A stretch of DNA of 64,000 nt from the NCBI GenBank assembly GCA_036873755.1, contig JAVTVY010018908.1, forward strand, positions 1 to 64,000, read 5' to 3'. Source of the stretch: Hanleya hanleyi (taxonomy: Eukaryota > Mollusca > Polyplacophora > Lepidopleurida > Hanleyidae). Position numbers and translations under genes: made by a program. The number at the start of each line of letters is the position of its first letter. Position 1 is the stretch's first letter. Under the pieces are notes generated by a model. That model searched no databases and was not told the DNA's origin. It worked only from the letters and a program-made list of their open reading frames with translations. Shown piece after piece: positions 10,061 to 20,860 of the stretch.

Positions 10061-11512
10061 ATGATTGGTTCTCAGCTGTACACGTGATATCCTTATGTCG
10101 CATGGCCGAGTCACTAAAGTATGTCAAGATATAGCGTATTTTCGGTTGTATCATCTAGTGAACATAATCGAAATATCCCAAGATCGGCTCTTCTTGAAAC
10201 TCAACTACTTAGATATTCATTTACCTCGAATCCCGAATGATCCAGAGGTAACCGCCTTGCCTTTCATATAAGTATACTAAATCTATATCCACCAAAATAT
10301 TCAATTACTCTAATGCTGTTAAGGAGTTTGACTGGAACTTATACACGTCGAGAGGCTATAGTTGTGATTATGAATCGTCGAACTTTATCTACACACCATG
10401 CAAACATATTGGGACTGGTAACCTTGATGTGGTGAGTGACAAGGACCTAAGATTACTCCTGATAAAGGGACCTAAATATAGAGAGCTGAGAAGAATAAAT
10501 CTGAAGACCGTCCAGAAGATAGTCCTGTCTGCTTTGGAACAGTACGTTATTGATTGGTCTAAGCGAGAAAAAGTTGAACCTACAGTACTCGCTGATTGGC
10601 TGGACCTCACCAAGAGCAAGGTCGTTAAAACAATCCGCCATATTGACAGAAGTACCCTTCCCCAAGCAAAACAAGTACTGAGAAACCTCGATTCGCAAGA
10701 AGTTCTAGTAAATCTCCAGAGTAAATTCATCATAGTCCCAGCAGACAAAGCTCTAAGTAATATAACATTCATATGTAAGTATTACTATTAGCAGGTGCTG
10801 GTCAAAGAGTGTAAACATATCACCATCAAAAACGTCTACTTACTCCCAAACTGCATTTACTCTGGAAGATTATTTTAACAATCACAAAACGTTTCTCACG
10901 GAAAGAGGTATTTGTCTTCCAACCAATCATAACGACATACCAAAAGTATACTTGACCCCCAAAATGCATAAATCACCATATAAAGCTGGATTCATAGCTG
11001 GTTCTAGAAGCTGCACCACCAAGCTTCTTTCAACCCTGTTGACGAGGGCCCTTCAGTAGGTAAAAGCATTTTGGGAAAGGTATTGCGCCACTATTTCTAA
11101 AAACTCTGGCGTTGAATGTATGTGGATATTGAAAAACTCAAAATGTCTTACGGAAGAGCTTGATGCTAAAGGTCACATACCGTACAGACATGTATCCACA
11201 TGAGATTTCTCGACTCTCTATACTACAATCCCTCATCAGGACCTTATTGGCCGTCTAAGTTCATCAATAGTATCTGTGTTCAGGAAAACGTAGATATATT
11301 AATGTCGGAAGCCATAAAGCATTTTTTTGCTCTACTACATACAAGAGCTATCATTCATAGGATGTTTCTTTGTTTATAGATTTGCCTGAATTTCGCATTA
11401 AAAATATCTATGTGAAATTTGGCAACACAATACATCAACATCATATAGGTATTCCAATGGGTAGGCTACTAATTGTGCACCCCTGTTGTCTGGCCTATAT
11501 CTATTCTTTTAT

Positions 11513-14500
11513 TTTAGCCAGTTAGCCCTGGACGAAACCACTGGGCGTTTATTCTAGATAACCAGACCACGTTTTTACAAAGCCCTACAATACCCACATG
11601 GTCAAGGGTTTCTGGGCATTCTAATTCGACATCTCATGTCGTAAGTCTAAATTAAATTATATCTACATAATGTAACCACAGAAAACAAACTTTGTAATAA
11701 TAATTTGTACAGATTAATTAATCAATATACAAAGTTAGCTAACAGAAAAAATACATTAAGGTCTTCTTTGGTATGACAATACAACAATGCATATGTAATA
11801 TTTACAAGCAGATTAACACGCAATTATGCCTAAATGTATACTGGCTTAATGAGAAACTATATATACATGTACAACGGTCTATACTTTTTATATTTGTCCT
11901 ATAAATTATATATCAACGAGCATATATACACAGATTGGATGAATGTAGTCACTTAACAAGAGTGTGAACAGGAGCTATCCCTTAATTAAAACTGCTTTTC
12001 TGTGATCAATATAATACAAGTATCAAGTAAATTAGTATTTTTATATGGTAGCGAGATGTAAAGCTAGTGGGCTCTCGAAAAGTTTTCCCAGCATTTCGCC
12101 CAATAAAAAGCTGTAGTTTTGGACTAAAGAGAAGAAGAAAAAAAAAATAAAAAGAAAGAAAAGGTGAAAAAAAAGAAGTAAAACCAAATCTCATGATATG
12201 TATCCTCTGTTATTGTTCCCATTTTATTTGGATGTATATAACACACAGCTGTCACCGTAAAAAACCTAATGGTGTGCATCGATCAAGGGGCTCCACTTTT
12301 TATCGAAGGCACAACGGTTACCATTCTTTATTGCAATTTTCATCTCGATGTCTTTCGTTGTATTGATTGATTCTTCAATAGCCTCCCATGTCGGAGACGT
12401 GCCTCTGATTCTATGTGCATAAATGCAATATTTAATCAAAATAATGATATGATTAAGAAGCACATGAGACTTATTATCTCCCAGGAGTACGGTCTTCTTC
12501 GCGATGGCAAATGTGCTTCGATTGGGGATGTTTCTTTTACCCACCCAGACCTCGAAGAGCGCCCATATTATTTTGGCGTACTTACAGTCCCAAAAAAGAT
12601 GTGATATAGACTCCGTTTCCTCTTTACAATAGCTACATTTCTCTGACTGAGACTTGCCCCATTTGTACAAGAGTGCATTTGTTTCAAGGATATGGTGATT
12701 TATTTTGTATTGAAAATATTGTAATTTTGTTTCAGAGGTCACAATGAAAGCACTTTGGTAGATGATGCTCCAGTCTAGGATACCGGTCAGAACTTCCATT
12801 TCTGCTTCCCATTTTGTTTGACTGTTTGTGGGAGTTTCCTGGACTGATTTCAACAGTAGCCTATAGACAAATTTTGAGGAGATTTGGTTACGAATTTTTG
12901 TGATTAATCTAGTGTGAGTTTTCTTTTCCTGACCAGTTTTCAGAAGTTCCCGTTGAGAGTTAGCTATGTATCCCTTTGGGATGTTATGCATCACAGCGTA
13001 GTATACTAAGAAATTGTTTTGCTTGATTTGGAACTTTTCTTCGAATTCCCTTAGTGTTAAAAATGTTTGCCTATTATTGATCAGGTCCTTTACGGATCTG
13101 ACCCCAACTTTATACCACCTGTGTACATCTTTCCATTCAGCAAAGCGAGCATAGTTATATATTAGGTCGGATTCAGGTGAACATATTTTGTCACCATGAC
13201 TATCTAGGCATCTACGCCATGCGCACAGAACATCCTTCCAAAAATTGTTTTTGACAAACTTAATCATGTCTGCGGTCCCCTGTATATTTAAGTCCCAGAT
13301 CAGTGTTCCTATTGGAGGAAATATTTCATTCATAATCTTTGTCTGAAATTCGTTAAAGGAGAGGGATCGCTTGATCCACTGAATTTTGAGAGAGTCGATA
13401 AAGGAAGGTACATGTATCATATTTAAGCCACCCTCCTCGTATCTGCTAATTAATGTCTTCCTCTTAACCCTATCTGGCCCCCCTCCCCAAATGAATTCGT
13501 GGAATAATTTTTGCACACTGTTCTGAAAATCTGTAGGTGGATTAGGTAAAGCAGAGAAGAGGTGTGTTAGTAGGGGGAGAGCAAAGGTTTTGATAACAGT
13601 AATTTTCCCTATAGGAGTCAGCCCCCGCTTCGACCAACAGCCCAGGAGTCTTCTAATGTCACTTAGTTTTGACGGATAGTTTTTTATGGGCATCTCTTCC
13701 AGGTCTGGACTGAAATTTATCCCCAGCAATCGGAATCCCCCGGGATCCCAGTTTATTCTATAGTGCGCACAAAGCTTTATGGTGTTCCCCTTGTGACTAC
13801 CGATCCAGTGTGCCGTCGATTTTTCGACATTTAATCGGAGTCCCGAGCAAGAAGAAAAGTCCTCCAGGAGACCCATGGTCCGTCGGAGAGATTCTTTTGA
13901 ACCATCCAGTAGAATTGTCGTATCGTCCGCATACTGCAGAACCTTCATTTCTGAATTTTTGAAAGTGATACCTTTTATATTTTTGTCTTTTTTAATGGCA
14001 ATTGCTAGCAGTTCGGCAACAATTATGAACAGATATGGAGATACCGGATCACCCTGTCTGCATCCTCTTTCTAGGTTAAAAAAACTTGACAAAAAGCCAT
14101 TATTTGAGACGCAACTTTTCGAATCATGTTGGAAAAGTTGTATCCATCGACAAAGCGATTCTCCAAAACCAAAGGACATCAGTGTATTGTGCATAAAAGA
14201 CCAGTCAACACTGTCAAATGCTTTCTCGAAGTCGACCAGGAATAGCAGGCCTGGTATTTGGTTTTCCGCAGTGCACTCCATTATATCATATATGATTCGT
14301 GTTACTTCCCCTATAAATCTCCCTTTCATAAACCCTTTTTGAGTTTCGCTTATGATAGATGGCAGGACTTTTTTTAATCGACCAGCAATGCAAGAGGAGG
14401 CTAGTTTGTAGTCTACATTTAAAAGAGAGATTGGGCGCCAATTCTTCAATAATTTACGATCTTTTTTTCCTTTGGGCAGACAGCTAATTATGCCCTGTTT

Positions 14501-15506
14501 CTGGAAATCTGACAAAGAACCGACTGTATAAGCGTGATTTACAGATCGGGTGAGAAAGGTCCCTAATCGGTGCCAGAATGCTTTGTAAAATTCTGCTGGA
14601 AATCCATCGGAACCTGGAGATTTTCCTTGTTTCATGTTTGTTAGGGCAAGATAGCATTCAGATTCTGTAATGGGACCCTCACACGTTTGTCTATCTTCAG
14701 TACTCAGAGCTACGTTGTGGTTGAGGAATAATCCATTTTGGTCGCTGTCTATGAAAGCAGGTTTTGAGTACAAAGTGGTGTAAAAGAGGGCCATCTCGTT
14801 TAAAATGTCTTTTGAGTTTTGTATAATCTCCCCGCTCTTTGTCATAATCTCGGACATGTTCTTATTTGTATAATTACGCTTTTCCAGTTTAGAGAAAAAG
14901 TCTGAATTCCTTTCCCCCTTCTCATACCATTTGATTTTTGATCGCATAATTGATCCTTCTACTTTGTACAATCGTAAAGTTTCTAATTCAGCTTTCTTGT
15001 TATCTAAAGCCTCCAAACAGCTGGTTTGTTTCTGTGGTGATGATATTATCGCGATATTTTTTTCCAATTGAAGTATTTCGGTTTCAGTTTCACGTTCACG
15101 TATTTCCCTAATTTTCTTCTTTGCTACCGAAAAGGGAATCGTAGCACTTCTAATTCTGGTTTTTATGAGCTCGAAAAACACTTGGTCGTTCAAGCTGAGG
15201 CAAACCGAACTCGGTTTGTCGATATCTCCAGAAACATAACATTCATTGATGGTATCGGTAATAACAGTCTCAATTAGATTTATGTATTCGAAATCAGAAA
15301 GGAGTTGTGTGTTGAGTTTCCAATATCCGGGGCCCTTTTCTACGTCTTTGAAAGAGCAGCTAAGTGAAATAAGAGAATGGTCAGATCTATATGATATATC
15401 AATATCTGATGTGCAATGGGAAACACAGACGTCATCCGATACTAGAAAATAGTCTAGTCTGCTTTGTTTAATACCTGTGATAGTCCTTTGACGCCATGTG
15501 AATCGT
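11513..15506 (-). mobile_element. L1/Tx1-type LINE, 5'-truncated, with 12-bp target duplication
   Basis: CTATTCTTTTAT occurs at 11501-11512 and again at 15507-15518, and removing what lies between joins the Penelope-like frame. The insert reads on the minus strand. At its 5' end only the C-terminal part of an APE-type endonuclease remains (RFTWRQ, RLDYFLVSDD, YRSDHSLISL), in frame with the reverse transcriptase. A 3' UTR of about 750 bp follows the stop at 12266. The 5' truncation at a target duplication is standard for target-primed reverse transcription. Confidence 0.85.
12266..15193 (-). CDS. LINE reverse transcriptase (ORF2 remnant, endonuclease mostly lost)
   Basis: 975 codons without a stop; the frame continues upstream to about 15500 and the residue given as first is a TTG, so no true start is present. 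A coiled, charged N-terminal region (20-75) precedes the fingers (WYEKGERNSDFF, GKSPGSDGFPAEFYKAFW). Palm motifs are intact: FLVDFEKAFDSV at 318, GCRQGDPVSPYLF at 377 and YADD at 421. A C-terminal CCHC knuckle (CSYCKEETESISHLFWDC) lies near residue 880. Sequence style fits the L1/Tx1 group. Without an endonuclease or start it is unlikely to be an active gene, but the clean frame argues for recent insertion. Confidence 0.85.
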   Translation of the reverse strand: MNDQVFFELIKTRIRSATIPFSVAKKKIREIRERETETEILQLEKNIAIISSPQKQTSCLEALDNKKAELETLRLYKVEGSIMRSKIKWYEKGERNSDFFSKLEKRNYTNKNMSEIMTKSGEIIQNSKDILNEMALFYTTLYSKPAFIDSDQNGLFLNHNVALSTEDRQTCEGPITESECYLALTNMKQGKSPGSDGFPAEFYKAFWHRLGTFLTRSVNHAYTVGSLSDFQKQGIISCLPKGKKDRKLLKNWRPISLLNVDYKLASSCIAGRLKKVLPSIISETQKGFMKGRFIGEVTRIIYDIMECTAENQIPGLLFLVDFEKAFDSVDWSFMHNTLMSFGFGESLCRWIQLFQHDSKSCVSNNGFLSSFFNLERGCRQGDPVSPYLFIIVAELLAIAIKKDKNIKGITFKNSEMKVLQYADDTTILLDGSKESLRRTMGLLEDFSSCSGLRLNVEKSTAHWIGSHKGNTIKLCAHYRINWDPGGFRLLGINFSPDLEEMPIKNYPSKLSDIRRLLGCWSKRGLTPIGKITVIKTFALPLLTHLFSALPNPPTDFQNSVQKLFHEFIWGGGPDRVKRKTLISRYEEGGLNMIHVPSFIDSLKIQWIKRSLSFNEFQTKIMNEIFPPIGTLIWDLNIQGTADMIKFVKNNFWKDVLCAWRRCLDSHGDKICSPESDLIYNYARFAEWKDVHRWYKVGVRSVKDLINNRQTFLTLREFEEKFQIKQNNFLVYYAVMHNIPKGYIANSQRELLKTGQEKKTHTRLITKIRNQISSKFVYRLLLKSVQETPTNSQTKWEAEMEVLTGILDWSIIYQSAFIVTSETKLQYFQYKINHHILETNALLYKWGKSQSEKCSYCKEETESISHLFWDCKYAKIIWALFEVWVGKRNIPNRSTFAIAKKTVLLGDNKSHVLLNHIIILIKYCIYAHRIRGTSPTWEAIEESINTTKDIEMKIAIKNGNRCAFDKKWSPLIDAHH

Positions 15507-16318
15507 CTATTCTTTTATGAATATGACTATATGCAGGCGCTTTCAAAAACCGATCCATAAAAAGTCCCTTCTCATTCACCAAACGCTATATAGACGATCT
15601 TCTCGCTGTGGATAATCGCTATATAAATGACGCAGTGAAGGCTATATATCCACCTTCACTGGATTTGAAGGAAACTACAGATAGCCCTACAGGCACATCA
15701 TATTTAGACCTATATCTCTACAAACATGTAGCGGGCATTCTCTCTCGTCGACTTTATGACAAAAAAGATGATTACAATTTCGACATCGTAAACTATCCCT
15801 TTCTGGAGAATAATATTCCAGTGGGACCTGCATATGGCGTATACATATATCGCCTAGTAGCATTTGCTAGATCCTGTGTTCAATGTGACGATTTTAACCA
15901 ACGTCACAAAACAGTATTGCAGAAACTTACAAAACAGGGCTATACCACCACTCAATGTTTCTCAAATTTGGCGATACGCATGCTGATAGCAAAATACGAG
16001 CGTGGCGTGCAAGATCTCTGACGTTACGTTTCGTAACTTGTGTCTAATTCCGCTTAACCCGGGGCTACCGGCCGTATGAACCCATGTACTTCAAGATCCT
16101 CATGGTACTTATATGAAGTCACAATCAAAACGTGACTGAGATACATCATTCTCTTGATGACGACTTTACAACGCATATTATGGATTAAGAATACTGATTA
16201 GCGATACGGATTGATATTTTTGAAACATCATGATGTCTTGCCGGCATCATTGAAAACTGTTGACCGCTTCTCTCTTGCAGGAAACTAGCCTATGTTTATG
16301 TATACTATGATTGTCTTT

Positions 16319-16795
16319 GGCCAGGATTGATCGTTCTTCTCCCATCAGGCCACTTAATGTAAACTATGATGGGATGATTATGGGCGTACTGATATATGCA
16401 TGAATATAATACTAGCCTTTGTATTCAACCATTAGAGTGACAGTGTGATAATACGACATCATATGTATGAGATGACATTATTTATTCATTTGAATTAGCG
16501 ATTTGCAATTACTCATTTTGGGAATCTGTATAAAATCTTGGTCTGACTCCAAACTCATCTCCATCAAATCAACTCTTCTGCCTCTGCACGGTATGCATTC
16601 ACAATATCTGAAGGCCTATTAATCAAGAGGCGTGGCCTTTGACCCGGACGTCAATGGACGAGGCCGGAGATTTTAATATTGAAGTAACTGGAGGGAAATT
16701 CGTTGCTGTTTCTAAATGTTCAAATCAGGGGAGATAACCAGGAATTAGGCCGACAGAATTTTCGCCCAGTCAGGGTTGTCTTCCTTGCGTTCAAA
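16319..16795. other. Gene-free stretch
   Basis: Nothing coding or structured is evident between the Penelope-like tail and the ACGATGG array. Confidence 0.4.
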
Positions 16796-16799
16796 TGGC

Positions 16800-17310
16800 A
16801 GCACGACGGTACGATGATACGATGGTACGATGAAACGATGACACGATGGTAAGATGATACGATGGTACGATGGTACAATGGCACGATGGTACGATGATAT
16901 GATGGTACGATGAAATCACGATATGTATTCAAACATAAAAGGACAGTACGATGAAAACAATTAAAAATCAATCAATATAATCTATTTGCGCATGACCTTC
17001 GTTTGATCAAGCGACTCGAGCAACTCTTCCGAAGCGCGATGGTACGATGGCACGATATACTATGGTACGATGATACGATGGTACGATGCGATGGTACGAT
17101 GATACGATGGAGGAATTTCCATCGTACCATCCTACCATCGCATCGTGCCATCGTATCATCTCATCGTGCCATCGTACCATCGCATCGTGCCATCGCATCG
17201 TACCATCGCATCGTGCCATCGTACCATCGCATCGTACCATGCAATCGTACCATCGTACCATCGCGCCAGTAAAGATAGGGCGATAGTACGATGATACGAC
17301 ATGGCAGATA
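16800..17310. repeat. Inverted array of ACGATGG-type short repeats
   Basis: Units such as GGTACGATGATACGATGGTA run forward at 16806-16915 and 17038-17112, then as reverse complement (CCATCGTACCATCGCATCGT) at 17117-17270. The two halves can pair into a long hairpin. ORFs here (MVRWYD, SYHRTIV) are artefacts of the heptamer-like repeat. Confidence 0.85.
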
Positions 17311-17438
17311 TCAGTCACCATACATAAGGCAGCACTCGTTTCTTTCGTGGAAGGCTTTACATGAGGAAGGGGGAGGGGTGTACTTTCTTTAGCTGGGTAT
17401 GGGGAGTTTGTTAGCTGGATAGGGGTACATCCTAATCT

Positions 17439-17715
17439 AGATAACGACTTTAACGGAAATCATACGGATGACGAATATTGGTCAGCCATACAGATTTGAT
17501 ATATTTGGAACATCATGATGAATTGTCGGTATCATTGTAAACTGTTGATCGCTTGTTTCTTGCAGGAAACTAGCCTGTTTTTGTGCATACTATGATTTCG
17601 TTCTCGAAGTTTGTGTTAATGCTATTATATGAATTAGGTATTCTGATTATGGACACGGAAATTATTTAATGGGCTACGGTTGAATACCAAATGACAGACT
17701 AGACGTTTGTATGTC
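17439..17715 (+). repeat. Diverged Penelope-like 3' tail fragment
   Basis: It matches the tail that follows the reverse transcriptase at 16160-16318: AACATCATGATG, AAACTGTTGA, TTCTTGCAGGAAACTAGCCT, then GACTAGACG near the 3' end. More diverged than the other copies. Confidence 0.65.
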
Positions 17716-18160
17716 TATATAAGATTCTATAGGTCCAGGTTCGGATATTGCTATGGCTAGTCCGGGCGAGACCAGTTTGTAGCTGAATTTCTTATAATAT
17801 TTCATATAGGGTTATCCACAGAGACATGATCAGGAGCGAGTTGATGATAGTGTGCCACTTTCGTTTCTAGAGCAGTCAGGGCACGATTGACATGTTATTA
17901 TATTATGACAACTACATGTATGTAAGTTGGTCTCCTGACGATTCCTGGCACACTAGTCGGTCTAGGACCTGGATTCCGTCCACAACGGGGTGTGTACAAA
18001 TAACAGTGGGTTTGTAAAACAAACGCATGTACTACATTCTTCGATTGTTCGATATCGATGTGAATATTTTCATAATATAGCCAGATACATTTAACATAAC
18101 ACCAACACTAGCAGCAAAATATAGTCAACCTACCTGTTTGCTGCTCGTGGATCAGTAGGC
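17716..18160. other. Gene-free stretch
   Basis: No gene or clear repeat seen. Confidence 0.35.
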
Positions 18161-18770
18161 CTATCACGGAGGAGAAACAACTATCCCTACTTCCGGGATT
18201 TTGACGAAATTTGTCATGCTTGCGGGTAGAGCAACTTTATCTTCCGGGTAAAATGGCCGATTCTAACAGACGGAGATAAATCTTCCGACAATTCAGACGA
18301 ACCGTCTAAGAAAGTAGTAGATATACAGCTACCAGTTGGTGACAGAGATTCTTATGAACCTATAGAGGCTTCGAACGAGCTGTATTGTTGTCTGGATGTT
18401 TCTGTATAATCTTCACAAAATAGGCAGTCAATTGTGCAAGCGAACATTTGTCAAATCCACGCCAGTTAATTGCACGTCAATTTGTCTTCAATCTTCCGTT
18501 ATATGTTAGATTGTGCACTGTATATCAGGGTAGACCCATTAGTGCTTGAATTATATGCTACCGAACGTTTTTTCGACGTACATTTCATTATTCCGCACTT
18601 TTAATGATTAATATTCAGTCTTCCGGGTGCACTTACTCATGCTTCCGGGTAGTACATTTGAAATATAATATACAAGGGAGTGCACTTTCTACCTAGAAAG
18701 TTAAAAGACTATACAAACGTGAACCCTCCCGGGCCTGGGGGGCATTATGCCTCCTCCTACCAAACTTTGT

Positions 18771-19039
18771 AACGTTCATAAAGTTAGACCGTGGTTCGCA
18801 GTTCGTTATTCGAGAATACCAGCAATTATTTCTTCAGATATGGAAATCTGTAAATTTTTATTGTGAGCACTTTGAACTCCAAACTCTGCATAGCAAGAGA
18901 GAATGTCATGCTCTAGATCTTTGCAAATTCATATCCCAAATCTGACGCCAGGGGGGCACTGCTAGGGGCGCTGTTATGAGTAGCTGAATGACTGGTCCCG
19001 AATAACGAACTGCGAACCGAGGTCTAACTTTATGAACGT
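18771..19039. repeat. Hairpin inside the large inverted repeat
   Basis: AACGTTCATAAAGTTAGACC at 18771 and following bases to 18812 reappear in reverse at 18999-19039, with a 186-bp loop. Confidence 0.8.
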
Positions 19040-19404
19040 AACTTTGTGCTCTATCCCCGGAAAGACAAAAAACTGAGAGCTGAAAATCCGTGACTTTGCT
19101 TCTCATACTGGGGTCTTTTGGTGCCTATTTGCATAATCAACTGGTCAGAGAATTATGAGTAAATCCGAAATTGCGGCCATGTGGGGAACCAGAAAAGTGA
19201 TATTTTCATCCTATTTCCACAAAAGTCTTGCTTTTCTGCATAGAAAAGTGAACAAAACTATTTTATTTCATATCAGATTATTTTTTACTAATTTATCAGG
19301 CCATTTGTACGAGGAAATCAAAAGAATAAAGAAATCGAAAAATCCGATCTGAAAATGGACCAAAAAATGTCTTTTTTTTTATAATCACGTCACTGTGACA
19401 ACAC

Positions 19405-20362
19405 AGGTGAGATGGTGTTAGAAATTTGGATTTCTTTCACATTTCTTCTGCAGTCGTTGACAATATTAATGGATATTCATTCATGGAAAATAACAGTCGT
19501 CATTTCAATCGTTCACATATCAGAACGCCTTGGAAAACACCATCAATCTCACGGTGGAAACTTTAGGTTTGTTCTAAATGGTTCACGGTACTAGGTGATT
19601 GAATGAAGTGTTTAATTCATAGCATGTGCGATATATTATACATAACGTAACTGTTCAAGTAGTTTTCTCACTTCACACTGTAAACCGATGTGTGTCCGCT
19701 TTATTTCGCAATCTGATTGAAACTGAAAGGACTGACGCCAAGACATTGTGACGTCACATGAACAACGTAACGTAGCGACGTCCGATTTGATTACAATTTT
19801 TTTCAATTATTATTTTATTTCTGATGTCACCTTTCAGTGTTTAGTCCGAGACGTTTAGGCTAGAGAGAAACGGCCAAGTAAAAAATTAAGTTCAAGACGA
19901 TTTTTTAAACCCTAAATTATGTCCTCGAGGACTTGTGCTCGATCGAGTTGGCGGTTCATGGTAATCAGTTGCGAACCATTACAGTTTGTTAATCCAGGAA
20001 GCGGAAATGTATATTCCCTACTCAAAAGGTTTGATGCAGAAAAACGTAGCAGGTCAATAGGAGAAGATAGAAGGTTAAAGCATATATAAACACCCCCTAC
20101 ATCCGACCGTCGCCAGCCGCTTAAAATGACGAGTGGTGAATGAATATCCATTAATATTGCCCATAACCTCACAGGACATGTGAAAGAAATCCAAATTGCT
20201 AACACCACCTCGCCGGTATTGTGAAAATACCCCACCGGCTGACCATCGTTTCACCGGCTGGCATAATTTGGGGTTTAAAAAAACGTCTTGAACTTAATTT
20301 TGATTCAATCACCTAGTACCGTGAACCATTTAGAACAAACCTAAAGTTTCCACTGTGAGCTT
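19405..20362. repeat. Inner inverted segments, order scrambled
   Basis: Three segments recur in reverse: 19405-19485 with 20138-20214 (GGATTTCTTTCACAT, TTAATGGATATTCATTCA), 19547-19604 with 20302-20362 (GGTTCACGGTACTAGGTGAT) and 19883-19913 with 20266-20300 (AAGTTCAAGACG). Because their order differs between sides, more than one rearrangement is needed. Confidence 0.75.
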
Positions 20363-20530
20363 GAAGGTATTTTTCCAGGGTGTGATGGGAAGAGTACATC
20401 TTCAAACAAATTTTGCACTGGACTGGTCCACTAATGGGAACGCTGAACACTTCTCGCACTGATTGCAAGGAATCGTCTTACCACTATGCACTTGCAGATG
20501 TCTCTTGAGACAAACACTCTTTGACAATAA
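20303..20530 (-). pseudogene. C2H2 zinc-finger gene fragment
   Basis: On the minus strand the frames give CLKRHLQVHSGKTIPCNQCE and, one frame shifted, VQCKICLKMYSSHHTLEKYL, then GNFRFVLNGSRY and a stop. These are C2H2 fingers with the usual HSGK-type linker; one zinc histidine appears replaced by tyrosine. A second copy of the tail is on the plus strand at 19530-19594 (HHQSHGGNFRFVLNGSRY), inside the inverted segment. It is likely the last exon of a zinc-finger gene carried by the repeat. Confidence 0.6.
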
Positions 20531-20860
20531 TGCAGGGGTCAAACAAAATCCCCACACCCTCAACCTCTGGCAAGGGTTGGGCTTTAGTGGGGGATTACCT
20601 GGGGATTCACAACATGTTTACGCCCCAGGGAGTGAGGCTTTCACACGTTTTTAGCTCTGTTTATTTTGGGATTCAGTTAATATTTCTTTTACTTAGGAAT
20701 GGGACATAAATTGTATTTGGTTGAGGTTTAGGTGGGGATTCACTCCAATGTTTTGCCCCAGGGGGTAGGGCATTGAAGCATTTTAACAACTCTCATTTGC
20801 CAAGTCCCCACTAAAGGGGGGGGGGGGAGTTCGCTCGACTCCTGCATAAGAGCAGGTAAA
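20530..20860. repeat. G-rich duplicated stretch
   Basis: GTGGGGATTCAC/CTGGGGATTCAC and GCCCCAGGG phrases occur twice (20590-20640, 20730-20770), ending in an 11-G run near 20815-20826. No gene. Confidence 0.45.

Larger units (their letters stand above)
10065..16318 (+). pseudogene. Penelope-like reverse transcriptase, decayed and split by a LINE
   Basis: The first half runs from about 10065 to 11512. It reads through KLNYLDIHLPRIP, ITGDL-type GTGNLDVV, GPKYRELRRIN, FIIVPADKA (the DKG/DKA-type motif), KMHKSPYKAGFIAGSRSCTT, WILKNSK, DFSTLYTTIPH (palm motif A) and HHIGIPMG (motif B), with frameshifts and stops. The second half (15507-16021) gives RYIDDLLAV (palm motif C, split across a frame change), then IYPPSLDLKETTDSPTGTSY, RLYDKKDDYNFDIVNYPF and PAYGVYIYRLVAFAR. 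A LINE occupies 11513-15506. A conserved 3' tail continues to 16318. No GIY-YIG endonuclease domain is visible. Assignment to Penelope-like elements rests on recalled motifs; another invertebrate reverse transcriptase clade is possible. Confidence 0.7.

Noticed and set aside
16720..17321. ORFs rich in SYHRTIV or MVRWYD.
   Set aside because: Translations of the ACGATGG-type repeat.
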